This document shows, piece after piece, positions 1-8,193 of a stretch of DNA of 38,718 nt (position 1 is the first letter of the stretch; every line of letters starts with the position of its first letter). Under the pieces are notes generated by a model. That model was given only the letters and a program-made list of their open reading frames with translations, made no database searches and had not been told where the DNA came from. Location of the stretch: the NCBI GenBank assembly GCA_004292515.1, contig RDXB01000051.1, positions 1-38,718 on the forward strand, in the 5' to 3' direction. The stretch is from Oscillatoriales cyanobacterium (lineage in GTDB: Bacteria > Cyanobacteriota > Cyanobacteriia > CACIAM-69d). A program made the position numbers and the translations under genes.

Positions 1-509
1 TCGATCGCCCCCGACGGCAGATAGGCAAACTCCCGCAGCGGCGTGACCATTGGATCGTTCGTCACCTTGTAGGGCAAGCGACCCAGAGCCACGCTGTCGA
101 AGTTGAGATCGTGGCGATCGAAGCTGGCCAGCTCATACTCTTCCGTCATCGACAGGCAGTTGGTGGGGCAATATTCCACGCAGTTACCGCAGAAAATGCA
201 CACCCCGAAGTCGATGCTGTAGCTCTTGAGTTCTTTCTTTTTGGTGGCTTTGTTGAAGTCGTAGTCCACCACGGGCAGGTTAATCGGGCAAACCCGCACG
301 CAGACTTCGCAGGCAATGCACTTGTCATATTCAAAGTGAATCCGCCCCCGATAGCGCTCGGACGGAACCAACTTTTCGTAGGGGTACTGCACCGTCACCG
401 GGCGGCGTTGCATGTGGTCGAACGTCACCGACAAACCTTGGCCGATGTACTTCGCCGATTGGACGACCTCGCCGGCATAGTCGCCGACTTTTTTGAGGAA
501 GTTCAGCAT
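1..509 (-). CDS. ndhI: NAD(P)H-quinone oxidoreductase subunit I (3' end outside window)
   Basis: This is the ferredoxin-like iron-sulfur subunit of the photosynthetic NDH-1 complex on the thylakoid membrane, which passes electrons from ferredoxin to plastoquinone. The visible 169 residues start [14 protein letters not shown] and carry two complete 4Fe-4S motifs: [12 protein letters not shown] (Cys 64, 67, 70, 74) and [12 protein letters not shown] (Cys 104, 107, 110, 114). The start is the ATG at 507-509, with GGAG-like purines just upstream on the minus strand. The C-terminal part is missing because the window begins inside the gene. It lies 124 bp downstream of ndhA on the same strand, the usual ndhA-ndhI order, so co-transcription is expected. 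Identification is firm. Confidence 0.97.
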   Translation of the reverse strand, partial: MLNFLKKVGDYAGEVVQSAKYIGQGLSVTFDHMQRRPVTVQYPYEKLVPSERYRGRIHFEYDKCIACEVCVRVCPINLPVVDYDFNKATKKKELKSYSIDFGVCIFCGNCVEYCPTNCLSMTEEYELASFDRHDLNFDSVALGRLPYKVTNDPMVTPLREFAYLPSGAI

Positions 510-521
510 GGAGGTTCTCTC

Positions 522-555
522 TCTTGCAGGGTTACGGGTCTTGCAGGGTTACGGG
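522..555. repeat. 17-bp tandem duplication between ndhA and ndhI
   Basis: Two exact adjacent copies of a 17-bp unit (TCTTGCAGGGTTACGGG) lie in the short ndhA-ndhI spacer, only 13 bp from the ndhI start. The period is not a multiple of three and no coding frame is involved. It looks like a recent slip duplication in the leader of ndhI. Confidence 0.9.
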
Positions 556-633
556 ACTCAATCCCCAAATGGGTGCGGTGGTTGACCAAGGGTTGGGCAA
601 CGGCTGGCGCGATCGCCCCTCGCGACCAGCGGC

Positions 634-1752
634 TCAACCGCCAAAAAAGGCCGGGAAGCTGAGTTTCAAGGCCGCCGTCAGCAGCAGATTGGCCAAGGCC
701 ACTGGCAACAGGAATTTCCAACCCAGGTTCAGCAGTTGGTCAATCCGCACCCGAGGCACAGTCCAGCGCAGCAACACCGCCAAGAACACCAGCAAATAGG
801 TCTTGAACAGCACCATCACAATCCCGATCGCCGCCGTGATGATTTGCAGCCAAGCCGTGCCCAGATCAAGACCCAGCGCACCCGCCAGCCAGTCCACCGA
901 CACGGGCGACTCCCAACCACCCAAATACAACACCGCCACCAGCAGCGCCGACAGGGTGAGGTTCACGTAGGAACCCAAGTAGAACAGGGCAAAGCGCATC
1001 CCGGCATATTCGGTTTGGTAGCCCGCCACCAGTTCTTCTTCCGCTTCCGGCAAGTCGAAGGGCAAGCGCTCGCATTCCGCCAGGGCCGCAATCCAGAAGA
1101 TGATGAAGCCCAGGGGTTGCCGCCACACGTTCCAGCCCAAAATGCCGTAGCCCGACTGTTGCTCCACGATGTCCACGGTACTCAGGGAGTTGGACATCAT
1201 CACCACGGCCAACACCGCCAGGGCCAGGGGAATTTCGTAGCTGATGGATTGGGCGGCGGCCCGCAATCCCCCCAACAGGGAGTATTTGTTATTGGACGAG
1301 TAACCGGACATCAACAGCCCGATCGGGGCAATGCTGGAGAGGGCAATCCAGAGGAACACGCCCAGCCCAAGATCGGTGATGTTCAGGTTTTGGCCAAAGG
1401 GCACAATGATGTAGGACAAAAAGACGGGAACCACCACCAGCGCCGGCCCGATCGTGAACAGCCAGGGGTCGGCCTTGGCGGGCACGATGTCTTCTTTAAA
1501 TAGCAATTTCAAACCATCGGCGGCCGGTTGCAACACGCCGAGGGGCCCCGCATATTCGGGGCCAATCCGCTGTTGGGCAGCGGCGGAAATTTTCCGTTCA
1601 AGCCACACAACGACAAGCACGCCGACGGTGGCAGTAATCAGCATCAAGAGCAGCGGTAGCGGAATCCACACGGCGCGGGCGAGATCGCCAGGCAGTCCGA
1701 AGTCGGCAAGCGCTTGCACGAAGCTGCTTTGGAGATCGATTCCTTGATTCAT
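634..1752 (-). CDS. ndhA: NAD(P)H-quinone oxidoreductase subunit 1 (NdhA)
   Basis: NdhA (NuoH/ND1 family) is the membrane subunit that joins the hydrophilic arm of NDH-1 to its membrane arm and helps form the quinone pocket. The 372 residues match the family length and contain about eight hydrophobic helices. Recognisable family segments are [20 protein letters not shown], the loop [17 protein letters not shown], and the acidic quinone-site loop [20 protein letters not shown] followed by [18 protein letters not shown]. The start is the ATG giving [19 protein letters not shown]. It is the upstream gene of the ndhA-ndhI pair. The gene gltA, often found nearby in other cyanobacteria, is not next to it here. 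Confidence 0.98.
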   Translation of the reverse strand: MNQGIDLQSSFVQALADFGLPGDLARAVWIPLPLLLMLITATVGVLVVVWLERKISAAAQQRIGPEYAGPLGVLQPAADGLKLLFKEDIVPAKADPWLFTIGPALVVVPVFLSYIIVPFGQNLNITDLGLGVFLWIALSSIAPIGLLMSGYSSNNKYSLLGGLRAAAQSISYEIPLALAVLAVVMMSNSLSTVDIVEQQSGYGILGWNVWRQPLGFIIFWIAALAECERLPFDLPEAEEELVAGYQTEYAGMRFALFYLGSYVNLTLSALLVAVLYLGGWESPVSVDWLAGALGLDLGTAWLQIITAAIGIVMVLFKTYLLVFLAVLLRWTVPRVRIDQLLNLGWKFLLPVALANLLLTAALKLSFPAFFGG

Positions 1753-2145
1753 AGCTTCAGCACTAGTCTCAGCGCTTATGGATAGCGTCAGCGAGCGGGT
1801 CTGGGGAAAGCCGAATGGGGCGATCGCGACCCTTGAGTGCCATGGCCCGAGCAGGCGCTAGGCATTGGCGCTAGATATTTTAACTAGGTAAATGCACCGG
1901 CCTTTGCTGGGCATTGGCGCGAGGCATTTGCACGGCACATTTACGCTCAATATCTATGTCAATGGGGGTCAATCTGGCTTTCCGTGCCTAGTATATCGTT
2001 GCGAGAGAACCGCATTGGATTGGCGATCGGGCTGTTTCGATTGATTCTGCTGATACGCTTGATTCGCATAGCATGGGGAGAGTGCGATCGCATTCCCAGG
2101 GGCCACGGCCCATCGTGGTATTGGGTTTGTTGAGCTGGTTGAGCG

Positions 2146-2305
2146 AGTAGGGTGGGCAATGCCCACCATGATCGAGCCAAAACGGCATCCATCCTCCAAA
2201 CAGCGATCGCCGTTTCCGATAGTGTGATTGGAAGTGGAATTGGCAGTGGGATCGGATGGCTTTAGCGATGGGCGATCGGTGTCGGTGGGCATTGCCCACC
2301 CTACT
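2146..2305. mobile_element. MITE-like element with perfect 22-bp terminal inverted repeats
   Basis: The left end (2146-2167) and right end (2284-2305) are exact reverse complements over 22 bp. Each end is itself close to palindromic around TGGGCAATGCCCA. The 160-bp element encodes nothing plausible. The interior has HIP1-related GCGATCG words and two similar stretches around TGGAAGTGGAATTGGCAGTG. The terminal word GTAGGGTGGGCAATGCCCACC is, from general knowledge, a frequent dispersed motif in cyanobacterial intergenic DNA. A degenerate single end (18 of 21 matching) occurs again at 36244-36264. No clear target-site duplication is visible. It is probably non-autonomous, and no matching transposase lies in the window. 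Confidence 0.65.
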
Positions 2306-2358
2306 ACAGGCTACAGGCTGCTATTCAAACACGCTGCCGTTGCGAGATCGTTAGGGGG

Positions 2359-2378
2359 CAAGGGGCTTAAACCCCTGG
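2359..2378. repeat. Interspersed palindrome, copy A (degenerate)
   Basis: This copy reads AAGGGGCTTAAACCCCTGG, preceded by GATCGTTAGG and followed by GTCACGACTG. It belongs to the palindromic family whose best copy is CAAGGGGCTTAAGCCCCTTG (5418-5437). It lies about 80 bp before raf1. Confidence 0.75.
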
Positions 2379-2457
2379 TCTGTCACGACTGACTTCGCGA
2401 CACTGACCCAATGCTTTAGACCTGTCATGCCCGTAGGTTTGTTGAGTAGGTTTCTAG

Positions 2458-3567
2458 ATGACTGATTCGTTCGATCGCAACCCATCCCAACCCTTTCAAG
2501 CGGCCAAGGCGAAGCTGGCCCCCGAGGCGGTCGATCGGCTGCTGCTGCAATTGCGGCGCAAGGAAGGCCCCTGGCCCGAATGGGGCCAAGCCTGTCAGCA
2601 GTTGCAGCAAACGGGTCTCAGTCCCCAAAAGATTTTTGAAGAGACGGGCTTTGAGCCGATCCAACAAAATCAGGTGATCGTGGGGGCCCAGGTTTACCAA
2701 ACCCTGCTGAAGCTGGACGCGCCGGAGCCGGTGCAGGCGCATTTTGGGCACAAGGGCAGCGATATTCTCTACGAAATGCGGATTTTGGCGGAGGCCGATC
2801 GCCTCTCCACGGCGGCCTTGGTGGTGGAACGGGGGCTGGATTTGGACGAAGCTCGCGAAGTGGTGAAGGCGCTCAAGGAGTTGACCTACCTGAAGCAGCC
2901 GCCCGAGGGGTTTGCGGAACTGCCGGGTGATGCGCTGGCTTGGCATTGTTGGCGATCGGCTCGGCAGCAGGCGGACTTGCAAGCCCGATCGCGCCTGATT
3001 GCCAAGGGCCTACGCTTTGCCCAAACGCCGGAAGCCCGCGGCCAATTGGAAAAACTGCTGATGGACTTTACGGTGGTGGCTCCCAAGAGTGCGCCGCGCC
3101 TGCCGGTCTATCGGATTGACTCCGACGAGGAAGAACCGCGTCTGTTGCCGGTGGCGGGTCGGTTGCCCCTGTCGGTGGCAGATTTTCGGGCGGTGCCGAT
3201 CATGACGGCGGAGGAGCCGTTTGGATTGGTGCGGTTTGCGGGGGAAGGGGCTTGGGTGGCCCTGCCCAACTGGCAAGTGCTGCGGAACTCGGAAGATCCG
3301 ATCGCCCTGTTGGCCCAGCCGGAACAGTTGCCGATTCCCTTGCCGGACGATCGCCCAGAGCCGGTGCTGTTGGTGGTCGATCGAGCCGATCGCACCTGGC
3401 GGGAAGATGGCTTTTTTGCGATCGCCGACGAAGCCGAGAGCCTGAGCCTGAGTTGGTTTGATGCGGAACCCGATCGCCCGCTGCTGGGTCGGTTGGTCTT
3501 GGTGTTGCGACCCAAACGGGCCCTCGACGAGGACTATGCGAAGGAACTGTGGCAGGTTGATGAGTAG
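2458..3567 (+). CDS. raf1: RuBisCO accumulation factor 1
   Basis: Raf1 is an assembly chaperone that clamps and stabilises dimers of the RuBisCO large subunit before small subunits bind, in the cytoplasm or carboxysome precursor. The 369 residues have the family layout. The N-terminal helical domain includes LLLQLRRKEGPWPEWGQ and LSPQKIFEETGFEPIQQNQVIVGAQVY. Next comes GSDILYEMRILAEADRLSTAALVVERGLDLDEAREVVKA, given here in part: the segment spans about residues 97-135. A C-terminal beta domain follows a proline-rich linker, from about residue 205. The ATG at 2458 matches the family N-terminus. A kinase-like gene begins 6 bp after the stop, so the two are probably co-transcribed. Neither rbcL nor rbcS is in the window, which is normal. 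Confidence 0.95.
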   Translation: MTDSFDRNPSQPFQAAKAKLAPEAVDRLLLQLRRKEGPWPEWGQACQQLQQTGLSPQKIFEETGFEPIQQNQVIVGAQVYQTLLKLDAPEPVQAHFGHKGSDILYEMRILAEADRLSTAALVVERGLDLDEAREVVKALKELTYLKQPPEGFAELPGDALAWHCWRSARQQADLQARSRLIAKGLRFAQTPEARGQLEKLLMDFTVVAPKSAPRLPVYRIDSDEEEPRLLPVAGRLPLSVADFRAVPIMTAEEPFGLVRFAGEGAWVALPNWQVLRNSEDPIALLAQPEQLPIPLPDDRPEPVLLVVDRADRTWREDGFFAIADEAESLSLSWFDAEPDRPLLGRLVLVLRPKRALDEDYAKELWQVDE

Positions 3568-3573
3568 CGATCC

Positions 3574-5346
3574 ATGAAGTGGGCGACGACGGGACGTAAC
3601 CAGACTCTCGCGGGCCAACGGGCGCTGACGGGCGATCGGATTCAACTCCGCGCCACGGGCCAAGCAGGGGGCGAAGGAGCCATTTACCAAGTCCTCGATC
3701 AGCCGGGTCTGCTGGCCAAGATCTATCACCCGGAGCAGCGATCGCCCGAGCGGGTGGCCAAGTTGGCGGCCATGCTCAATGATCCGCCCCTCGACCCGTT
3801 GGAGCCGCCCGTAACGATCGCCTGGCCCGTGGATGCGGTGGTGGTGAATGGCGAAATCGTCGGCTTTTTGATGCCACGGGCGATCGACACCTACGCGCTC
3901 CATGAGGTCTACACGCCCAAAACCCGCCGCCAACGGTTGCCTGGCCTGACCTATCGCTATTTGTTGCGGATGGCCCGGAATCTGGCCGCTGCGATCGATG
4001 TGTTGCACAGTCGCGGTTATGTGGTGGGCGATGTGAACGAGTCCAACGTGCTGGCCGCGCCCACGGCCCTGGTGACGCTGGTGGATACGGACTCGTTTCA
4101 GGTGTTTGATGCCAAGCGGCGGCAGGTGTTTCGCTGTCCGGTGGGCAAAGCGGAGTATACGCCGCCGGAATTGCAAGGGCAGAATTTCCGAGAGCGCGAT
4201 CGCACCCCGGCCCAGGATTGCTTCGGACTGGCGGTGCTGTTGTTTCAGCTCCTCATGGAAGGAACCCACCCCTTCGATGGGGCCTTCATGGGGGGCGGTG
4301 ATCCGCCGGGGATCGATCGACGAATTGCCGCCGGCCAGTTTCCCCACGGATCGCGCCCCGGCCCCTGGAAACCCAAGCCGATTGCCCCACAATTTGGCTG
4401 GCTCGATCCGCTGCTGCAAAGCTACTTTCGTCAGGCCTTTGAGAGTCAGCGGCCCGACGATCGCCCCACGGCCCACCAATGGGCGGCGGCCCTGGAAGCG
4501 GCCGAAACCCGCCTGACCGTTTGCAGCGCTAATCCCCACCACAGCCACTTTGGCCATGTAGGCAGTTGTCCTTGGTGCGATCGGGCCCGGCAATTCAAAG
4601 GTCGCGATCCGTTTCCCTCGCCGGCCGCGATTCGGCGGGGCGAGCACCTGCAACTGGCCAAACCCCGCCGGGCCAAGCCGCGTATTGTCGCCTCGCCGCC
4701 CAAAGCCGCCAGCATTCAAGCGATTCCGATTAAGCCCCTGCCGCCTGTCGTGACGGCCCGCAGTTATTGGCTGGCTCCTGGCTATTCGCGATCGAGCGCC
4801 TGGGTCTCGACGATCGGGATTGGCTGTTGCTTGCTGGTGTCGGCGGCGATCGTGGCCAGCCGGGACTTGCTAGATTTTTCGACCCCCGGTGTGCCGCCCT
4901 TGATTCCCCGGCGCACTACCGCCCTCACGCCCGACCAGCGCCGGGTGGCGATGGTGCAGTTCGACACCACCCGCAACCGCATCCAATGGCTAGCCAATGA
5001 GCTGTCCCAGGCGGCCCGCAAACAACAGCCGGGCCTGAGCATTGCCGAAGCCGATCGCCTAGCCCAAAGTGCGATCGCCCAGGCCCTAAACAATCCAGCC
5101 CTGTATTACGGCAACGGCACGATTATCGGTTCGACCCTGCCCGGTGGGGAGGCAACCCAGGAAGTGTTGCAGGTGCAATGGATCGAAGCCCTGTTGGCCT
5201 ACCAAAAACGGACGCTGGGGGCGAGCTTTGCCCTGGGCTATTTTGATCCGGCGAATCTGACCCTGAATCGGCTGAACCAAGATGCCCAGGTACATTTGCT
5301 CGAAGCCTTGGGTGCGCGATCGCCCGCCCCCTCCACCGTGCTATAG
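3574..5346 (+). CDS. Protein kinase-like membrane protein with zinc-finger-like motif
   Basis: This 590-residue protein has a divergent protein-kinase fold (residues about 20-310), a cysteine/histidine cluster, one membrane helix (about 409-429) and a C-terminal alpha-helical domain. Kinase landmarks are the glycine loop GQAGGEGAIYQV (29-40), a candidate ATP lysine K49, the loop GDVNESN (D153, N158) in place of HRDxxxxN, and DTD (171-173) in place of DFG, then PPEL (197-200). Residues 317-335 (C317, H322, H325, H328, C332-P-W-C335) resemble a metal-binding knuckle. The sequence resembles a family of large bacterial kinase-like proteins often linked to phosphatases and VWA proteins, but none of those is adjacent. 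It lies 6 bp after raf1, so it may be co-expressed with it. The substrate is unknown, and activity is uncertain because the HRD and DFG motifs are altered. Confidence 0.8.
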   Translation: MKWATTGRNQTLAGQRALTGDRIQLRATGQAGGEGAIYQVLDQPGLLAKIYHPEQRSPERVAKLAAMLNDPPLDPLEPPVTIAWPVDAVVVNGEIVGFLMPRAIDTYALHEVYTPKTRRQRLPGLTYRYLLRMARNLAAAIDVLHSRGYVVGDVNESNVLAAPTALVTLVDTDSFQVFDAKRRQVFRCPVGKAEYTPPELQGQNFRERDRTPAQDCFGLAVLLFQLLMEGTHPFDGAFMGGGDPPGIDRRIAAGQFPHGSRPGPWKPKPIAPQFGWLDPLLQSYFRQAFESQRPDDRPTAHQWAAALEAAETRLTVCSANPHHSHFGHVGSCPWCDRARQFKGRDPFPSPAAIRRGEHLQLAKPRRAKPRIVASPPKAASIQAIPIKPLPPVVTARSYWLAPGYSRSSAWVSTIGIGCCLLVSAAIVASRDLLDFSTPGVPPLIPRRTTALTPDQRRVAMVQFDTTRNRIQWLANELSQAARKQQPGLSIAEADRLAQSAIAQALNNPALYYGNGTIIGSTLPGGEATQEVLQVQWIEALLAYQKRTLGASFALGYFDPANLTLNRLNQDAQVHLLEALGARSPAPSTVL

Positions 5347-5417
5347 CCCGATCGCCTCTAGGGAGCGATTGGAACAGCCACAATTGACACTTGCTTTGCC
5401 CCCGTGATCGGTGCAGA

Positions 5418-5437
5418 CAAGGGGCTTAAGCCCCTTG
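5418..5437. repeat. Interspersed palindrome, copy B (perfect), between convergent genes
   Basis: A perfect 20-bp palindrome, CAAGGGGCTTAAGCCCCTTG, lies between the convergent kinase-like gene and dxr. It is flanked by GATCGGTGC on the left and CACGACGATT on the right. Its position suits a bidirectional stem-loop terminator, though there is no T-run. The other copies are at 2359, 7723, 8069 and 20924. Confidence 0.85.
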
Positions 5438-5489
5438 CCCCACGACGATTGGTGCTGGCCTGTGCCTCAAGATCCTCCCCAGGAATTCT

Positions 5490-6662
5490 CTAAACGGCCA
5501 CGGCCGATTGCAAGTCCAACACGATTTCCCGGGCCCAGCGATCGTCCGCCAAAATATCATCCAACGTCGGCTGCTCGTGGTTGCTCGACCGGTGGCGATC
5601 GCAGGCCTTTTCAATCAGTTTGGGAATATCCAGGAAGTGGATTTTTTCTTCTAGGAACAGGGCCACAGCTTGTTCGTTGGCCGCGTTCAGCACGGCGGGC
5701 ATCGACCCACCAGCACGACCCGCCGCGTAGGCCAAATCCATGCAGGGATACTTGGCGCGATCGGGCGATCGGAAGGTCAAATCACCAGCCTTCACCAGAT
5801 CCAGCGTTTCCCAATTCGTGGCGATCCGCTCGGGATAGGACAGGGCATAGAGCAAGGGCAAGCGCATATCGGGCCAACCCAACTGCGCCAACACCGACGT
5901 ATCTTGCAGCTCAATCAACGAGTGAATAATGCTTTGGGGATGGATCACAATATCAATCCCGTCGTAGTCCATGCCAAAGAGGAAGTGCGCCTCAATCACT
6001 TCCAAGCCCTTATTCATCAAGGTGGCGGAATCAACGGTGATTTTGCGACCCATTGACCAGTTGGGATGCTTCAGGGCATCGGCAACGGTCACTTGGGCCA
6101 GCTTTTCCACGGGCCAATCGCGAAAGGCCCCACCGGAAGCCGTCAGCAAGATCCGCCGTAGGCCCCCCTCTGGCACACCCTGTAAGCATTGGAAAATCGC
6201 CGAATGTTCCGAGTCGGCCGGCAACAGTTTCACCCCATGTTTTTGCACCAGGGGCAACACCACGGGCCCGCCCGCAATCAGGGTTTCTTTGTTGGCTAGG
6301 GCAATATCTTTACCCGCTTCGATCGCGGCGATCGTCGGCAACAAACCCGCACAACCGACAATCCCCGTCACCACCGCTTCCGAGTCGCCGTAGCGCGCCA
6401 CTTCCACAATCCCCGCTTCCCCGGTCAGCAATTGCGGCTGGGGATTCAGATCCGCGATCGCCGCCTGCAATTCTGCCAACTTGCTAGCATCCCGCAGGGC
6501 CACAATTTCCGGGCGAAACTGGCGCACCTGCTCCGCCAACAGGGTGACGTTGCTGCCCGCGGCCAAGCCCACCACCCGGAAGCGATCGGGATATTGCGAC
6601 ACAATATCCAGGGTTTGGGTACCAATGGAGCCGGTGGAACCAAGGAGGGTAATTGCTTTCAC
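5490..6662 (-). CDS. dxr: 1-deoxy-D-xylulose 5-phosphate reductoisomerase
   Basis: Dxr rearranges and reduces 1-deoxy-D-xylulose 5-phosphate to 2-C-methyl-D-erythritol 4-phosphate with NADPH. This is the committed step of the plastid-type isoprenoid pathway. The N-terminus has the NADPH loop [16 protein letters not shown]. The metal and substrate region is [15 protein letters not shown], followed by SGGAFRDW and the flap [22 protein letters not shown] chose the GTG at 6660-6662, giving [11 protein letters not shown] and 390 residues, which is the usual family length. The frame stays open 62 codons further upstream, but that part has no family character. It is a lone gene, convergent with the kinase-like gene. 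Confidence 0.97.
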   Translation of the reverse strand: MKAITLLGSTGSIGTQTLDIVSQYPDRFRVVGLAAGSNVTLLAEQVRQFRPEIVALRDASKLAELQAAIADLNPQPQLLTGEAGIVEVARYGDSEAVVTGIVGCAGLLPTIAAIEAGKDIALANKETLIAGGPVVLPLVQKHGVKLLPADSEHSAIFQCLQGVPEGGLRRILLTASGGAFRDWPVEKLAQVTVADALKHPNWSMGRKITVDSATLMNKGLEVIEAHFLFGMDYDGIDIVIHPQSIIHSLIELQDTSVLAQLGWPDMRLPLLYALSYPERIATNWETLDLVKAGDLTFRSPDRAKYPCMDLAYAAGRAGGSMPAVLNAANEQAVALFLEEKIHFLDIPKLIEKACDRHRSSNHEQPTLDDILADDRWAREIVLDLQSAVAV

Positions 6663-7083
6663 GGTTTTTAAACTCAATAAATAGAAGGGCAGAAATTCCG
6701 GGGAGGAATGGTGGCGGGACTTGGCTGGCAAGATTCCCATCATCTTAGGACGGGTCGGGCCAGGCTCGATCGCCCCTGAACCGATCGCCGCGCGATCGCC
6801 GTGGGGCCCAGAATTCGATCGCCAGGTTCGCGCCAATCTGCAATCCAATCGGTGATTTCTGAGTCATCCCATTGATCCAGAGGATTGATCCAGCGATTGC
6901 CCCCGGCTGCCATCACCAGCCCTTGACTCCTTGGTTGCACAAAGCCCCGTTCAGCCCATATGGTTATGGCGACGGAATCACGGCGGATCGGCCCCATCGC
7001 CACGCAATGTCTGCCCACCGAGGCGATCGCCCGTCCCTCAATCCAGCTCTGAACCGCCTAGCCCTCGCCCTTGCTTGCCCACC
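6663..7083. other. Intergenic region, dxr / DUF3611 divergent spacer
   Basis: The 421-bp spacer separates two divergently read genes, so it should hold both promoters. It contains several HIP1-type GCGATCG words. A minus-strand frame (6740-7018) is open but starts weakly and resembles no family I know, so it is not called. No RNA gene or repeat is evident. Confidence 0.5.
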
Positions 7084-7680
7084 ATGCTCAGTCGTCCCGA
7101 TCCTTCTCCCTCCTCATCGCCGCCACCCCGAGGGCCGCGGCCCTCGCTCCAACGAATTGCCTCAACGTTGCAATTGGGCGGTTGGATTGGTTTTTGGGTG
7201 CAATTGGCCCTGGGTTTGGCCGCCATTTTGTTATTGCTGATTGCGATTCCGGGGCTGGCGGGCCAAGGGGCAGCCCAAGGGGTGAGCATCGGCATTTTTT
7301 GGGCCACCTGTGGCGTGATTGTGGTGGCATTTAATACGATTTTGTCCTTTCGCTACACCCGGATTGCCCGGGGCTTGGTGCATAAGGGCAGTGAACCCCA
7401 ACCCCGCAAACTGGAAACGATTCAACTGTTAAGAATGGGGGTTTATGTGGGGGCGATCGGGGTGGCGTTGACCCTGATTGGATCGGGGGTTTCGGTGTAT
7501 GTGTTGGTGGCCAAAGCGGTATCCCAACCGGCGGGGGTGGCGATTACTGACCCGACTAAAATTGTGCGGGCGCTGGATGTGTTTGTGGTGGTGGCCAATA
7601 TTGCGGGCATTGCGGCTAACTTCATGGGCATGATTGTTTCCTTGTGGCTTTACGATCGGATCGAGCGGCCCGGTAGCTAA
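7084..7680 (+). CDS. DUF3611 family four-helix membrane protein
   Basis: This is a 198-residue membrane protein of the DUF3611 family, found in cyanobacteria and plant plastids; its function is unknown. After a short proline/serine-rich N-terminus there are four hydrophobic stretches: about residues 27-50 (WIGFWVQLALGLAAILLLLI), 62-84, 107-134 and 165-191. The loop FRYTRIARGL after helix 2 and the tail SLWLYDRIER look like family signature regions. The chosen ATG at 7084 is preceded by GCCCACC rather than a good ribosome site. An upstream in-frame start at 6931 would add 51 residues of low-complexity, non-conserved sequence. The gene stands alone, with a palindromic repeat 43 bp after its stop. 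Confidence 0.85.
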   Translation: MLSRPDPSPSSSPPPRGPRPSLQRIASTLQLGGWIGFWVQLALGLAAILLLLIAIPGLAGQGAAQGVSIGIFWATCGVIVVAFNTILSFRYTRIARGLVHKGSEPQPRKLETIQLLRMGVYVGAIGVALTLIGSGVSVYVLVAKAVSQPAGVAITDPTKIVRALDVFVVVANIAGIAANFMGMIVSLWLYDRIERPGS

Positions 7681-7722
7681 TGTCAATCTAGCGGTTGGTT
7701 GCTGTGAACAAATCGTCAGGGA

Positions 7723-7742
7723 CAAGGGGCTGAAGCCCCTTG
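7723..7742. repeat. Interspersed palindrome, copy C
   Basis: The core reads CAAGGGGCTGAAGCCCCTTG, with one central change from the consensus. It is flanked by AATCGTCAGG on the left and by CAACCGTTGG on the right. It lies just downstream of the DUF3611 gene. Confidence 0.85.
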
Positions 7743-7807
7743 CTGCAACCGTTGGAATTTTGATTTTGATGCTGGGTTTTTAGTTACAGAATGGAGCGGA
7801 TGACGTA

Positions 7808-7936
7808 ATGGAACAGGGTATTAATTTGGATTGGGTTTTGGGTGGTTTGGCCGGGGCGATCGCGATCGGTGGCTTGCTGATGTTGGCCGGCGGCATGAAG
7901 GCGATGAATGATGATGATCAAAAACCTAAAAAATAG
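7808..7936 (+). CDS. Possible 42-residue single-helix membrane protein
   Basis: A small frame of 42 codons begins with ATG at 7808. GGAG lies 11 bases upstream as a possible ribosome site. The protein has a short polar N-terminus (MEQGINLD), one hydrophobic helix (about residues 9-30, WVLGGLAGAIAIGGLLMLAG) and a charged tail (NDDDQKPKK). That layout is typical of small thylakoid or cytoplasmic-membrane subunits, but I cannot match it to a named photosystem or NDH subunit. It sits between two copies of the interspersed palindrome, with no gene overlapping it. The membrane-protein pattern and lack of a competing frame favour a real gene. Its shortness keeps confidence moderate. Confidence 0.5.
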   Translation: MEQGINLDWVLGGLAGAIAIGGLLMLAGGMKAMNDDDQKPKK

Positions 7937-8068
7937 CGCGACTCGATAGGGACAGATTCCAAACCTGCCCTTACGATAGTATTGGTTGAAAATCGATTTT
8001 TCTTTTGACCTATCTCTACTCGCACAACCAGGCTATTTTGATCAGTTGCGTCACTTGATCGTTAGGAG

Positions 8069-8088
8069 CAAGGGGCTTAAGCCCCTTG
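8069..8088. repeat. Interspersed palindrome, copy D (perfect)
   Basis: The perfect core CAAGGGGCTTAAGCCCCTTG has the fullest flanks of the family: GATCGTTAGGAG on the left and TTTGACACGATTG on the right. The TCGT and ACGA words are themselves complementary, so the whole unit can form a longer interrupted stem of about 45 bp. It lies about 105 bp before aspA. Confidence 0.88.
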
Positions 8089-8193
8089 TTTGACACGATT
8101 GATCCCGCACAGTGGTCTTTTTTAAATCAACTTTTCAATACAATCTTTTTTCTAACCTGCTCCTCCAGACTGTTCTCTTAGCTTCTCTGAACC

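Larger units (their letters stand above)
1753..2457. other. Intergenic region between ndhA and raf1
   Basis: This 705-bp divergent spacer holds no convincing gene. The first part presumably carries the ndhA promoter. At 1860-1935 there are several degenerate copies of a GGCATTGGCGC-like word. The remainder contains a MITE-like inverted-repeat element and one degenerate copy of the interspersed GGGGCTTAAGCCCC palindrome, both listed separately. Short open frames here merely cross the MITE. Confidence 0.6.

Noticed and set aside
1959-2299. Overlapping minus-strand frames before raf1
   Set aside because: They cross the MITE-like element and its inverted ends, so they are repeat artefacts.
3010-4719. 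A 569-codon minus-strand open frame
   Set aside because: It overlaps raf1 and the kinase-like gene, both of which have clear motifs; the antisense product is His/Gln/Arg-rich and unlike any family.
6740-7018. A 92-codon minus-strand open frame upstream of dxr
   Set aside because: The composition is partly protein-like ([17 protein letters not shown]), but there is no known family, no clear ribosome site and it sits in a divergent promoter region. Evidence is too weak to call.
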